Positions 11,333 to 22,510 of a DNA stretch of 64,000 bases are shown here, piece by piece. Location of the stretch: NCBI GenBank assembly GCA_036852015.1, contig JAANDG010000207.1, positions 162,040 to 226,039 of the forward strand, read 5' to 3'. The stretch comes from Pelodera strongyloides (taxonomy: Eukaryota > Nematoda > Chromadorea > Rhabditida > Rhabditidae). The position numbers and the translations under genes were made by a program. The notes under the pieces are model-generated. The model searched no databases, was not told where the DNA came from, and was given only the letters and a program-made list of their open reading frames with translations. Every line of letters begins with the position of its first letter. Positions within the stretch are counted from its first letter, which is position 1.

Positions 11333-11741
11333 AGGGTCAGGCCCATTTCAAATGACCCCTATTTTTGATGATTCCATCTGGTTCTCCATGTCAAATATAG
11401 TAGGATGCAATATTTTTCTAATTTTCAAGCGCAAAATTCACACACTATTCATCAATTTACCGTGGGCACTCATACCCAACTATTTATCGCAGTTGGCACG
11501 CCCATTCGCGCTGATTGGCCAATATCGCAATTGCCACGCCCAATATAGCATATTGCCCAATAAGAGCGAAAGGGCGTGACAACTGCGATAAATAGTTGGG
11601 TATGACTGGCACGGTAAATTGCTGAATACTGTGTGAATTTTGTGCTTGAAAATTAGAAAAATATCGTATCCTACTATATTTGACATAAAGAGTCAGATGG
11701 AATCATCAAAAAAAGGGGTCATTTGAAATGGGCCTGACCCT
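11333..11741. mobile_element. Family A fold-back MITE, copy 4
   Basis: This element is flanked by TTAA on both sides. The right-hand TTAA (11742-11745) is also the left flank of the family B element that follows, so two families abut at one target site. Confidence 0.85.
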
Positions 11742-11745
11742 TTAA

Positions 11746-12135
11746 AGGGACAGGCCCATCAAAGTAAACCTATATTTACGATACGTTCATAATGACTATC
11801 AAGCATTTTTTATTACAACATATACAAACTAAATTTCACATTTATTTGCCATGGAAAACTTTTTTCCGAAGCGCTCAGCTTAAATGTATACCGTAAAGCC
11901 GCAAATATCCTTGTCGTCAATGCAAATTTATCGTGAAATTATAATGCGATTAAAATTTGCATATATAGCTTTGAAATCTGCAGTTTTATGGTATACATAT
12001 GCGTTGAGCGCATTGGAAAAAAGTTGTCTAGGCCGAATAATGGTGAAATTTAGTTTGTATATATTGTAATAAAAATGCTTGATAGTCATTATGAGCGTAT
12101 CGTAAATATAGGTTTATTTTGATGGGCCTGTCCCT
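11746..12135. mobile_element. Family B fold-back element, copy 3
   Basis: A 390-bp element with ends AGGGACAGGCCCATC and GATGGGCCTGTCCCT, flanked by TTAA. It is nearly identical to the copy at 54107-54495, 42 kb away, which indicates recent movement. A short open frame is preserved in both copies, but I regard it as a result of recent copying. Confidence 0.85.
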
Positions 12136-12174
12136 TTAAACCTTTATTGGGGTAAAACGGATCTTTAACCTTAA

Positions 12175-13101
12175 AGGGATGCGGTCATCGTTTTGACCAT
12201 TATGAATACTTTGTGTTTTTATTAACTGCACAGTATGAAAAAAAATAGTGTTGGAAAACATCCGACGAAAAACGCCACTGAACAAAGTTGCCTCGCAAAT
12301 GCCGAGAAAATTGCCCCGACAATGCCTAGCTGCCTTCACGAGTTTTGCCGCGGAGCATTGTCGAGGCGAAAGCTCGGCAAATCGCTGCCTAGCTTTTGCC
12401 GAGGCGGCGTTTTCGAGGCAATAATAAATAAATTGTGCAATGATTTAATAATATGTTATGTGATGTGTCTAGCACACATCACATAACATATATTATATGA
12501 ATAAAGCCTTATAAGACATACAAACATGGGTGGAATTGAACCCTGACCACTCAACTGTAATCAGCGCCTTCACTCACTGAGCTATGCACGCATATGTGGC
12601 AAAAGGACGGAAAGACGTAGACGTCTTTCCGCTGGCAGTCATTTGGACCTCTCCTCGGCATTTGCGAGGCGCTACCTCGGCATTGTCGAGGCGCTTTTTC
12701 CTCGGCATTGTCGAGGCAAATCGTGAAAACCTCGGCGTTTGCGAGGCAACTTTTTCCAGTGGCTGTTTTCAGCGAGAAATTCATTGATTAAAAAAGTTGC
12801 GTCCGATCCAAGGTCCACAGATAGCCATAGAAAACCAAATGTTATAATGCCCGCGAGGTATTCGACCGATTAATTCGTGGAATAACGTTCGTCGAGTCAT
12901 TATCAGCACTCAGCACGGTCATATGCTGGACAATTACTAGGGTTACGGTGCGTATTGGTTCGAGGACAAAAATTTTCGTCATCATTTTACTCGCTGTTGC
13001 CGCATTTCTTGCAAAACATCTTCCCACCAATATGCGTTATAAATTATGAAGATAATAAAAACACAAAGTATACTAAGGGCCAAAACGGTGACCGCGTCCC
13101 T
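12175..13101. mobile_element. TTAA-flanked element carrying a CCTCGGCA word island
   Basis: Inverted ends of roughly 50 bp (AGGGATGCGGTCATCGTTTT on the left; its counterpart with GACCGCGTCCCT on the right) are bounded by TTAA at 12171-12174 and 13102-13105. Inside, at 12280-12760, GCCTCGGCA, TGCCGAGG and GTCGAGGC variants recur about a dozen times in both orientations, split by a tRNA-like stretch. An open frame at about 12845-13050 (+) with a hydrophobic run lies inside the element. It lacks a start codon, so I do not call it a gene. Confidence 0.6.
12523..12598 (-). other. tRNA-like sequence, probable tRNA-derived relic
   Basis: The minus strand reads TAGCTCAGTGAG (A-box-like), then GGTTCAATTCC (B-box-like) about 40 bases on. 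The anticodon arm does not pair properly and the acceptor arm is weak, so this is a pseudogene or SINE relic. Confidence 0.45.
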
Positions 13102-13156
13102 TTAATAATAAATAATAAATATATGCATATTTTGGCGAGGCCGACCTTTGAACAAA

Positions 13157-13333
13157 ATGTTTAGATACCGCGTTCTACCAGAAGAAGGAAAAGAACAAGA
13201 AATGCCTGACCTATCAGATTATGAGATTTTTGACGAGGATACGACAACTGGAAAAGAATATCAAAATGGAACACCACTTTTGTTCGCAACAGCATTCTGG
13301 AGCATCATTTATTTTGGCATGACTTTTGGATAA
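13157..13333 (+). CDS. Possible 58-aa tail-anchored membrane protein
   Basis: I do not recognise it. A single open frame of 58 codons starts at ATG 13157, just outside the right end of the preceding TTAA element. Residues 1-40 are hydrophilic and strongly acidic (DLSDYEIFDEDTTT). Residues about 41-58 (TPLLFATAFWSIIYFGMTFG overlaps this segment) form one hydrophobic segment ending at the stop. That layout fits a small membrane protein, but no splice site, trans-splice site or homology that I know supports it. Confidence 0.3.
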   Translation: MFRYRVLPEEGKEQEMPDLSDYEIFDEDTTTGKEYQNGTPLLFATAFWSIIYFGMTFG

Positions 13334-13590
13334 GGCAAGACGTAAGGAAAACATAACGAAATAAGGACAAACCAAGTGGACGCATATCATCTCAGTTTGC
13401 ATCAAACTTCATGCTGAACAATAATTTTTCCGACTGACTCTTCAGCAAATTTCATGTATAAAAAGTCGAAAAACTTGCATAGTTAAATTTGTTGTAGAGG
13501 AATAGAGGACCACAGGTTGAGTGCTGGCTTATGCTTATTTGACCTCACATAGCGAGTCAAACGGTGAGAACATAAATCGTTAATAGTTAA

Positions 13591-14025
13591 AGGAGGAGGC
13601 TCACGAGATCTAAGTGTACGATTTCTTTCTTCATATCGATAGATGATCGTATTTGCTTCCGATAAACAAGCCTTATGAAGCAAAAGCTTTTAATTAGAAG
13701 GAATAAATCAATATAATGCTTGGAATTTTATCAAAATTCTTGACCGTAGCCTTTGTGCCCCTGGGGTATCTGGCTCTTATTGTATGTCTCCCGCGTGTAT
13801 CTGGCTATAGTTGAACCCTTATTTTCTTATTTTGAGACCACCAGATACCCTAAGGACACACACAATTACAAAGGCTATGGTAAGGAACTTCGACTGAATT
13901 CGAAGCATTACATTGATTTATTCCTTCTAATTAAAAGCTTTTGCTTCATAAGGCATGTTTACTGGAAGCAAATACCATCATCTATCGATAAAAAGAAAGA
14001 AATCGTATACTTAGATCTCGTGGAT
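13591..14025. mobile_element. Family E fold-back element, copy 1
   Basis: After TTAA it starts AGGAGGAGGCTCACGAG. The arms pair through AGATCTAAGTGTACGATTTC at the left and its counterpart near 13995-14025. Inner arms containing AAAGCTTTTAATTAGAAGG pair around 13680 and 13930. The right terminus appears truncated. Confidence 0.65.
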
Positions 14026-14159
14026 CTGATTAGGATTTGCATATATCGAAAAATACTTTTCCCCAACTATGCGATAAGTTTGGGCTGGTAGTTGTTGATA
14101 AATAACTGCCATAATTGAATTTCTGAAAATAGGGGTTTCATAAATCGTGCTAAATAATA

Positions 14160-14385
14160 ATAGAGTATTTATGCTACGCTTTCGCGCACTTTCGCATGCG
14201 AAACTATCATCCATGTTATCGCAGTTTCCCATAGTGGAATTTTACATACAGTAAGAAATTTACATACACCTGCAGCGTTTTTTGCATACACCTGATGGAA
14301 AACTGCTCGAAAATGGAAAAGTTAACTTGGATGGTTCTTTCGCTGCGAATTCGAGCGAAAGTGTAACGTAAATACTCTATAAGAT
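14160..14385. repeat. Inverted repeat related to 21000-21145
   Basis: TAGAGTATTTATGCTACGC at about 14161 pairs with GTAACGTAAATACTCTA at about 14366. The right part (TGCATACACCTGATGGAAAA, CTGCTCGAAAATGG) is the reverse complement of sequence near 21080-21140, so it is a dispersed family. Confidence 0.55.
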
Positions 14386-14520
14386 ATGTAATATGCGAAA
14401 TCCACAGCATAGGTTAGCAGGGCGCTGTTAAGATGTCCGAAATAAAGAAACAAATTCAATTCTCGCCGTTCAGGATGAAAGTTGTTCTCTCATAGTTCTC
14501 ACATGTGCCTGACACTTTAA

Positions 14521-14967
14521 AGGGATAGGTTCACCTAAAAATTTCATCTTTTTTATAATTTATATTGATATACAACGGTCAAAATGCGAAAATTGCAGTA
14601 AACTTCTTTTGCTCCTCGAGCCAGGATCAAGCTCAAAAGCTAAGCTACCTCGATTTTATAAAACAACTGTCGTACCGCAGCCGTAGTTAAACGGTATGCA
14701 CGGCCCTTATATTCACCCACTGTCTATCATAACAATCTCTGCATCTCTAGCCTTGTCACGCTATTTCGCACTTGTAACACATTTGGTCTACCGTCTGACT
14801 TCGGCTGCGGTACCCCACTTGTTTTATAAGGTAGAGGTAGCTTAGCTTTTGAGCTTGATCCTGGCTCAAGGAGCAAAGGAAATGTACTGCAATTTTCGCA
14901 TTTTGACCATCATATGTCATACTATCAATAGAAATTATAATAAAAAGTGCAGTTCGAGGTGAACCTA
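14521..14967. mobile_element. Family D fold-back element, compact copy
   Basis: It begins AGGGATAGGTTCACC after a TTAA and ends GGTGAACCTATAA, with arms containing TGCTCCTCGAGCCAGGATCA. At about 447 bp it serves as the reference length for family D. Family E begins immediately to its right. Confidence 0.75.
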
Positions 14968-14970
14968 TAA

Positions 14971-15285
14971 AGGAGGAGGCTCGCGAGAATGAACTGTTCA
15001 AATAGAAATAGTTTCCTTTTATCGAAAGCTAATGATATTAAATTCCGAAAGACATACTTTACAAAGCTTAATTGGATTTACAAGTCATTTTGCAAGCCAG
15101 CACAAAATTTGCATGCCTACTATGGAAATCAACTATTTACTATGATCCAAAATTTTAATATAATTCTTAGTTTTATATTGATTTACCCCTTCCAATTAAA
15201 AGCTTTTGCTTTGTAAAGCGTGTCTTTCGGAATTTAATACCATCATCATCATCTTTCGATAAAAGGAAATTATTTGAGCAAGTAA
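14971..15285. mobile_element. Family E element, copy 2
   Basis: It starts AGGAGGAGGCTCGCGAGAAT directly after the family D end. Pairing arms include GTTTCCTTTTATCGAAAG and its complement near 15256. The right terminal GAGGCTCCTCCT is missing. It is related to 21398-21767. Confidence 0.65.
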
Positions 15286-15351
15286 GGAAATAAGATAATA
15301 TAGAGTAACAATAAAGAGAGAAGATAAGAAATAGAGCGTGTCTAAACTTAC

Positions 15352-15534
15352 CAGCACGGATTGAGTAAAGGAAGATTCTGTTCGGTAACAAGAATCTCCG
15401 GTTCACCTAACCGTCCAACAGTTAACAAACAAGATGTATAATAACCGAAACAAATACATAAAACAAGCATATTAAGTATTGCAGAGGGATCCTCCCGTGC
15501 AACGAATGATACATGGCGATTTAATAATATTTTA
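15352..15534 (-). CDS. Candidate internal exon of a membrane protein (partial gene)
   Basis: On the minus strand a TTTTCTTATTTTAG acceptor opens an exon of 60 full codons closing at a GTAAGT donor, with consistent codon content throughout. Residues 20-40 (AILNMLVLCICFGYYTSCLL) look membrane-spanning and are followed by a polar GEPEILVTEQNLPLLNPCW segment. An upstream exon ending at an ATTAG/GTTGTA donor near 15690 would join in phase and contribute HVIQKLRI, but its own start is unclear. I could not find the downstream exon, which may lie beyond family E elements. The family is unrecognised. Splice quality, not homology, is the support. Confidence 0.4.
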
Positions 15535-15719
15535 CTAAAATAAGAAAACAAACATGCAACAAAGAAGTAAATGGTAGCAAATAAGTACTAATTGAAGAAC
15601 GGCGATGTGATCCAGGAAGATTTAGTAATACACCAAGTATTAAACCAATTAACGAAAATAACCACAACCAAACATAAACAAGGACATACAACCTAATTCG
15701 CAGCTTCTGGATCACATGG

Positions 15720-16087
15720 GCTTCATTACCAAGTGTTAAATTATTTTAAACATTACTATTCTAAATAAAACAAAAGTTAAATATACATAAAACAAACAAA
15801 AACTACATCGCCGGGCGAGCAACCGCACGCACCGGTGACACTCGTCAGAATGACGAAATTTTGGCTCCGCCCACTACACAACAGAAAAAAAACGAACGCA
15901 CGCATAAATTACAGTATACCGTAAATTGTAAACAACGTACTATTGTAAGCCGTAATTTGTACAATAACGTACTAAGAAATACTTTACAACAAAACTGTAA
16001 CTAACACGGAAAATTGTGCGGATATAGAATATTACTATACTATATTAACAAGCACTTCATTCTCGTGAGCCGCACTTCATTCTCGTG
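15720..16087. other. Intergenic, nothing recognised
   Basis: AT-rich sequence with no supported gene. Two direct copies of GCACTTCATTCTCGTGAG lie at about 16050-16090. The same string forms the right sub-terminal part of family E at 21740, so this is probably a fragment of that family. Confidence 0.4.
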
Positions 16088-16088
16088 A

Positions 16089-16349
16089 GGTTTGCGTATG
16101 CCAAAAACCGTGTGTTTCTCTAGCATAATTCGAACACATGTCTGAAATTTATCCGCATTATAGAAAATGCGCCATGCTATTACACAACGAGGAGATAATG
16201 CACAGTGCATGCACTCCAGAAAAAAATTGTCCCGTGTCTACGTCGCAAAAAAACTGTCTGTAAATATTGTCGGGTAGTTCCAGTTCCAAGATACGGTAAA
16301 TTTGTCGACACTTGCAAGGAAATTCTCCCACAATTGCAAACCCCACAAT
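16089..16349. mobile_element. Family J inverted-repeat element, copy 1
   Basis: It opens GAGGTTTGCGTATGCC and closes CAATTGCAAACCCC, with an interior including a GAGATAATGCACAGTGCATG palindrome and a CCCGTGTCTACG block. The same arrangement occurs at 17826-18300 and, interrupted, at 25854-28541. Confidence 0.55.
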
Positions 16350-16373
16350 GGACCGCATTTAGCATGCAATGCA

Positions 16374-16681
16374 TACGCAGGAAAACGGAAAACCGAAAAA
16401 ACACGGGTTTTGTGAAAAAAAAAACACCAGGAAAAACCCGAACATACACATGCTCCAAAAAACACCGATCAGTGATGACCCGTGTTTTCTTTTTCGGCCA
16501 AGTTCCATGCTTATTTGGTATGCACTCTGCACCAAAAAGCACGGGTTTTTACTGAAAATCTGAAAAAATAATACATAAGAAAATCATGGATTGTGTTTAA
16601 AAAAAAAAAAGAGATCATGACCAGGTAATTCGATGATAACGTTCCGTGTTTTTTCTTTGGTGTTTTCCAGTTCCTATGTAC
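16374..16681. mobile_element. Family K element with AACACGG word island, copy 1
   Basis: The left end CGCAGGAAAACGGAAAACCG pairs with the right end GTTTTCCAGTTCCTATGTACG. In between, AACACGG and CCGTGTT variants repeat in both orientations. Other copies lie inside the nest at 25964-28363 and, as a 45-bp minimal form, at 60760. Confidence 0.55.
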
Positions 16682-16689
16682 GCAGTTGA

Positions 16690-17640
16690 CAATGCTTCAC
16701 AGACACACAGACTCATATGATGTGGACGAATTTTAGAGGAGCATGTGAATACTCAATATTTTAGGTGGTTTTGCTGCAAGAAAAAAAGAAGAAACTCTAC
16801 AAATGAGAGAACATCACATAACGGATACAAATTCTTTTATTTGTCGTCGTAGTTGTCCTTTGTTCAGCTGTTTGATATATACGGTGTATTTGTATTATTA
16901 TACGCGTTTCAGTAAACAAATGTTTGTTCTCGTAGCAGCCTTTCCTCAGTTTCAAAATTAATTGATTGCGCCATGCTCTGGAAATGCTTGTAAATGTGAT
17001 TCGTGATCCAGTTATGATCTTTTTTTGCTGAGAAAAGCCTGTGACTAGTTTCTATTTCTACTGTACTATTGTAAATTAAATTAAATCTTCTAAAATAAAG
17101 AAGAAGACTTTGTTTGACTGCCACATTGTCCACAACTGAAAAGATTTCCTCTGCTTTCGGGTATAAAAAGAAGGGCCGGGTCTCCGTGTTGAGCGTGCCT
17201 CAGAGCTCCGTCACCTACGTCTCGGGTGCTACGTTCGCGCGACGCGGTTACGGCTAGACAGCATAAAATGTGTGTGCGTGCGACTAACCGCGCTATCCGC
17301 GTATTGTTTTCTACCCGCACAATGCGGTTACGCATTATTGCTACCCGCACAATGTGGTTACCAGTAACCTAACCGGGCGGTTGTGATTAAAGCGAAATGG
17401 TACCCAATTTGGGTTCTTTCGTCAAAAATAGTTCAACTAAGTGTTATTACAGAAAAACAGTATAAAAAACAACGTAGTGAATAGAAACAGGACAAATAAC
17501 CCGGCAACTATGATTAAATCTCCCGCTTAGTAACCATTCCAAGTTTTGTAGTTTGGATTTACTCGTAGCGTTGATTTCAAGTCGGTTATGCTTGGCTTTA
17601 CTGAAGCTTCATCCATCAACTTCTCAATACAAAGATCGTC
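16690..17640. other. Intergenic, no supported gene
   Basis: No exon chain could be built. At about 17270-17360 a short block, CTACCCGCACAATG(C/T)GGTTA, is repeated in direct orientation. The block from about 17375 to 17550 has partial similarity to 25060-25240 (both mention AGCGAAAT and GGGAGATTTAAT in opposite order), suggesting another dispersed family. Confidence 0.35.
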
Positions 17641-17826
17641 ACGGAAGTCGGAGCCGAGTGGTAGCGCTCTCGTATTCGGTGCGAGAGGTCGTTGGTTCGA
17701 CTGCTGACTGACTATTTTGCATGAAATACTACGTTCCGAAAAAGAGCAAGAATAATTTCTTGTTCTGCTCACTGCGCCCATTTACTTCATTTGCGCATTT
17801 CGTGAGAAAGGAGCCGTCAGTTTGCT
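17641..17826. mobile_element. tRNA-derived repeat, copy 1
   Basis: The plus strand at 17648-17706 reads like a tRNA: GGAGCCGAGTGGTAGCGC (A-box-like), a CTCTCG/CGAGAG stem and GGTTCGACTGC (B-box-like). The loop is nine bases, too long for a normal anticodon loop. The block downstream to 17826 matches, in reverse complement, 24576-24640 and ends at TTAA. It is therefore a mobile tRNA-derived sequence and not a working tRNA gene. Confidence 0.6.
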
Positions 17827-17830
17827 TTAA

Positions 17831-18300
17831 TGGGGTTTGCAAGTATGCCAAAAACCGCGTGTTTTCCTTGCAAGTATCATGAGGTTTCAATGTATGGCAA
17901 AAAAACATGAGTTTCGCCAGGTATCAAATGTGCACCTCGTGTACGATTTTGCACACACCTTTGAAAGTGAAGAAAATGCACCAATGCTATAACAAGACGA
18001 GGCGAAAATGCAGTTTGTGCACGCTCGAAAAAATGTCCCGTGGCTACCTGCCTCGGGACTTCGGGACCATTTTTTGTCTGCCTGTTGATGTTCTCGTGTA
18101 GTGCCAATCTACGGTAAATTTTTCAATACATGGAAGCAAAAATTGGCAATTTTTACCATACATTTAATCTCCATCAATTCGCAAAATCGTGTAAATTTTG
18201 AATACACCTTTGAAGGTTATATCCCTGTGTAGTGCCAATATACGGTAAATTTTTCGATACTTGCAAGGAAAATCGTGCATACTTGCATGCAAACCCCACA
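17831..18300. mobile_element. Family J element, copy 2
   Basis: It starts GGGGTTTGCAAGTATGCC and ends TTGCATGCAAACCCC. Internal blocks ATCAAATGTGCACCTCGTG, TTGCACACACCTTTGAAAG and GCGAAAATGCAG match the interrupted copy at 25854-28541. A second partial copy appears to be duplicated within it around 18130-18290. Confidence 0.65.
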
Positions 18301-18301
18301 A

Positions 18302-18731
18302 AGGGAGAGACCCACGAGAAAAAAAGACTTCCTCAATTTATTTGTACGTAATGTCTGGAATTTCATAAATATTAAGTGAAAACCGCATTGCTTCAAGCCT
18401 AGAACTCAGAGAGAGATTATCCGGCAAACGGTTCGGACAGGTGCCGTAGCCACACATTTTTTGACGTATTGACTGTATTGAAAACGCCTCCTTATAAACG
18501 TAGGAATGATCTTTATTCGTGTGACCATTATTATATAGAGAACAAATGTAAATGAACCGTGAAAAGGAATTTTGACGTTGCTGACTACGGTACCTCGCCG
18601 AGCTGTTTGACCGGGAATAATTGTGAGTTTTAGGCTTCAAGCAATGCAGTTTTCACGGAAATGTTTCTGAAGTACCGGTCATTCTGTACAGCCAAAATTG
18701 AGGAAACCTTTTTTCTCGTGGGCCTGTCCCT
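18302..18731. mobile_element. Family H fold-back element
   Basis: It begins AGGGAGAGACCCACGAG and ends CTCGTGGGCCTGTCCCT, followed by TTAA. Inner arms pair through GAAAACCGCATTGCTTCAAG (about 18376) and its complement (about 18640). It is about 430 bp with no coding content. Confidence 0.75.
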
Positions 18732-18739
18732 TTAATCTA

Positions 18740-19075
18740 AACTTCGTAATTGCCTAACTTCAAGACGTCTTAACTTCCTTCAGAGTACGCCTAAAATTAT
18801 ACTTTCTGTACAGAAATTCTCGAAAAAAAAGAAAAAAAAAACGGAAAAAAATCTACAAGATAATGCATATGGGCATGGGGTTTTCGAACTCCTGATTTTA
18901 TTTTTTGCCTTACTGATACTAGCGTCATTAAAATTAATATCTTATTATATAATTGGAAATTGTTTTAAATTTTGTGGTGAAAATCATTTTGTTTGTATTT
19001 TGGGCATGCTTGATTTAGTGATTGCACTCGATTTCCTCAAATCCTGGTGGAAACACATTGTTTTGGGTGTCCTTA
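18740..19075. other. Intergenic, nothing recognised
   Basis: AT-rich with A tracts at about 18825-18850. No feature is supported. Confidence 0.4.
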
Positions 19076-19079
19076 TACT

Positions 19080-19320
19080 CCGTTAATGAATCCCGAGCTT
19101 TTCCGAGAAACTTTGCATTTCCGAGCTTGTTCCGCCTATTTTCCGAGAAGATTCTCGGAGAATAGATTCTCGGAGGTTTGTCCGTTTTCGAGCTTTTCCC
19201 GTGGATTTTCCGAGCTTTTTGCCACAAACTTTCGTATTCCGACCTTTTTCCGAATAAAAACCTAGCAGGAAACTAATAAAAAACTAGCTGGTTTTTCCGC
19301 GGGCCGAGCTCGGAAACAAA
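19080..19320. repeat. TTTCCGAG word island
   Basis: TTTCCGAG, CCGAGCTT and the inverted CTCGGA recur about twelve times, including the self-complementary AGATTCTCGGAGAATAGATT region. It resembles the other locus-specific word islands in scale and layout, with its own word. Confidence 0.6.
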
Positions 19321-19329
19321 TATCATAGT

Positions 19330-20690
19330 ACTTATGGGACGCGCTGTAGCTGTATGAGTCGAATTAGAGTCAGATTCCAATTAGCATAAAATAATAGAAC
19401 CGAAAATTTTGTGTGACAAGTCAAAAAAAGTTCAGCCCCAAAACCTACAACCGCTGCGGACCGCTTTTTATTTACTTACTACGTCCTCAGGCGCGCAAAT
19501 GCGTAACCGCGTCCGCGGAAAAGAGATGGCTTTTTAACATGGGAAAGGCGGAGACGCAGAAAAGAGGTTTCTCTGTTTCTCGAATTTTTCAAGACAAAAT
19601 TTGCAATCTTTTCCCGCAGACGGGGCTAAGAATTTATATCACTACTTTATTCACACATACAATCAATCAGATACAACATTAATCAAGTACATGGAACAAG
19701 TGCGGAAGGTTTCTAGCGTCGTGCTTCTTCAATCCGCGGGGGCATGCATGCAGGGGAGATTTTTCTTCAGATAATGTCGATTCTTTATCTTTCCAATGAG
19801 GTTTTGTGGAGTTACGCAGAGTGTTTGACGACGAGATGAACGGACAAATCCCTCGAAGTCTTCAGGCTAGGCAATAGGGGATTCGCCTCGATTTTCCCCT
19901 CCTCGGTGGCATTGAGTGAGTGTATGTGTCTGGATTCGAACTGGGTCGGCTGATGCGAAGCGCCGACGTTTCCAATGGGCCACCGAGGCCCATTGGAAAT
20001 TTCCGCGCTGCGCGCCTGAGGACCAGAGTATCTAACTGTACTCTACACTTCATTGTCATTATTATGTTTAGCCGATCCGCATACGCTTTGTTTTTCAGCG
20101 CTGTTATGGTCTGTCCATGTATTTGATTCGCACTTGCGAAAATGACAAATGCATGTCCATGTTCGAGTCAATGTAAATGACAAGGTCCCGCAGCGATTAT
20201 GAATCTAGTATCAAAATAGTACGGATATATTTCAAATAGTATGGGTCTGATAAACTTTCGCTGCAGGACCATGTCAAGTGTTTTATTTGCATGGGTTACG
20301 GTAGGCATTTGACATTCATGTAAAATGGTGCGAACACGGACAGGCACTTGGCATTCTCGCTTGGCAAACATAGACATTTGGCAAACATTAACAGGTTAGG
20401 ATACGTATTCAACTATTCACGCGCATAGCCTATTAGCATAATATAAAGCAAAACTAAAAAAATTAGGATATCAAATCGCATGCAAATTCAGCCTGCATTC
20501 AATAAACAAGACACAAAACCATATCAGCAATCTATCTACTGCAGTATGGGAGGTGATTTGCTTGTACCATATTCACTTTTATCGTAAAGATATCATATCG
20601 AAAAAATAACCTTAGTTTATCAAATATATACAAATTCATATGTATCAAACGACCACAACAGTGGGTATGGTATATCGGCTCTCTGTTAAT
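19330..20690. other. Intergenic with a weak repeated motif
   Basis: No gene is supported. From about 20105 to 20400 words such as GTCCATGT, ATTTGACATT and TTGGCAAACAT recur in both orientations. Part of this (CATGGGTTAC, TGTAAAATGG, GGACAGGC) reappears at 35620-35725, so it is dispersed. A second small inverted block at about 19960-20020 contains CCAATGGGCCACCGAGGCCC. Confidence 0.4.
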
Positions 20691-20694
20691 GGAG

Positions 20695-21150
20695 TGCGAT
20701 TTCGCACTCCCCCTTTTAGGGAATATACTACCCCACTACCCCATTTAGGGATTTTGCTACCCCATCACCTGGGTTTGTGTTCGTAACTGGTAGCACTCCT
20801 ACCTTTTTGGGGTAGTATTTGTGTACAATTTTTTGGAAAAATACTACCCCCTGTTGTGGGGTAGTATTCTACACTTTTACCCAACAGTGGATATGGTATA
20901 ACAGCTCTGTTAATGGGGTGCGACTTCGCACCGGAAAAGTGGGCTGTGCCAATTCGCATAACAAACTTTCCAACTTCGCATCGGCAAAAGACCGGGTGCG
21001 AAATCGCAGACTCTCTCATAGAGTATGTATGTTACGCTTTCGCTCGAATTCGCCGTGAAAGTACCACCCAAGTCCACTTTGCCGTTTTCGAGCAGTTTTA
21101 CATTGGGTGTATGCAAAAACGCTGGAGGTATATGTAAATTTCCAACTGTA
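20695..21150. repeat. Mixed island of ACTACCCC and GCGATTTCGC words
   Basis: At 20695-20880 are blocks reading CTACCCCACTACCCC and GGGGTAGTATT, the same word as at 470-2330. Interleaved and following are GTGCGATTTCGCAC, GGTGCGACTTCGCACC and GTGCGAAATCGCAG, related to the GCGAATTCGC word. The tail to 21145 matches 14240-14385 in reverse. Confidence 0.55.
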
Positions 21151-21397
21151 GGTAAAATTCTACTAAAGCCGCGGTCGAGTTGGGGAAAAGTTGGTGGAAT
21201 TCCGGAATTCCACCGTTCGGGATGGACGCGGAAACGTGCGTGGAAAAGCAAAAATACCGAGTGGAATCGTTGTGGGATTATATTTTTAACCACTGCAGGG
21301 GCCAAAAATGACGCTTGACCCCGACGGTTGGAGTTGAATAGCGGAAAAACATTTACGTTTCCGGTGTCCCATCTCGAACGGTGGAATTCTAAAGGTT

Positions 21398-21767
21398 AAC
21401 TTCTATCGAAAGATGATGGTATTAAATTCCGAAAGGCATGCTGCATAAAGCAAAAACTTTTAATTGGAAGGTGTAAATCAATAAAACTATGGTCTATAAA
21501 AATTTTGGATCGTAGTAAATAGTTGATTTCCATAGTGGGCATTCAAATTTTTTGTCGGCTTCAAAATGACTTGTAAATTTGCATGCCCACTATGGAAATC
21601 AACTATTTACTACTATCCAAAATTTTTATAGACTTCATAGTTTTATATTGATTTACTCCTTCCAATTAAAAGCTTTTGCTTTGTAAAGCATGTCTTTCGG
21701 AATTAATATCATCGTCGGTCGATAAAAGGAAACTATTTGAGCACTTCATTCTCGTGAGCCTCCTCCT
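21398..21767. mobile_element. Family E element, copy 3
   Basis: The right end GAGCCTCCTCCT is followed by TTAA. The left terminus is missing, as the match begins at CTATCGAAAGATGATGG. The two inner arms containing CCCACTATGGAAATCAACT pair across a short loop near 21555. Confidence 0.7.
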
Positions 21768-21861
21768 TTAAGCGAATGATACTTTCGCATGCCAAAGTGT
21801 GTAGTGCGTGACGTGAAACATAAATATTCTATAATGTGCTCTGCCACAAAAAAAAACTTAA

Positions 21862-22205
21862 AGGGAATGTCAAGCCGGTTTTCCATGTTGGGCTCAAAAA
21901 AAAGTTTTGAAGGTGAGGAAAGTGAAAATAAGAATAAACAAAAACTTTCATATAAGAAGAAAAACAATTTCAAACCCCTCCAAAAAAACTCCTTCAGTAT
22001 GGGATTCTGGTCATTGGGACAAAATCAGAATATTCTCTGTCCACGGGACGTTTGAATTTACGAGACTATTAGTCAGCAAAGAAAAAGAGGAGGGCGCAAT
22101 TAAGTCAGCAAAGAAAAAGAGGAGGGCGCGAGAGAAATTTTTTTAACTACGGTATTTTGTGACAGCGTGTTATAGAATATCTGTGAATCAGGCTTGACAT
22201 TCGCT
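21862..22205. mobile_element. Family I element, copy 1
   Basis: It begins AGGGAATGTCAAGCCGG after TTAA and ends CAGGCTTGACATT. It is nearly colinear with 24226-24571. A 20-25 bp unit around GTCAGCAAAGAAAAAGAGG is duplicated in both copies at about the same place. Confidence 0.75.
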
Positions 22206-22510
22206 TTAAAACTTTTCGCCCTCTCCGAAGTTCCCGCTCCCTCGATGATACAATTGCACTGCTAATTCGCACCAGAACTACTGCGAATTCGCAGAGCAAA
22301 AATCCAAAGGAATTCTTAGAGCATTCTTTTTTGGGTTTTTTCCTGTGCGAATTCGCAGCAACATCATGGTCTCGCCTCTCGGCATATTTCCTTATTACTT
22401 CGATGTTGCAATTAAACTCTAAATCGTTTATTGTTTTACCGTCTGTACGCGCCATTTTCTCAAACAGGTATCTAGGTAACTTTAACTAATGAAATTGAGT
22501 AATTTCAGAA

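Noticed and set aside
12523..12598. Functional tRNA gene
   Set aside because: A-box and B-box motifs are present but the anticodon arm does not form.
12845..13050. A plus-strand frame with a hydrophobic run (IFVIILLAVAAFLAKHL)
   Set aside because: It lies inside a TTAA-flanked element, has no start codon and no clear acceptor.
17648..17706. Functional tRNA gene with a CGG anticodon
   Set aside because: The anticodon loop is nine bases and the acceptor ends do not pair; it is part of a dispersed repeat.
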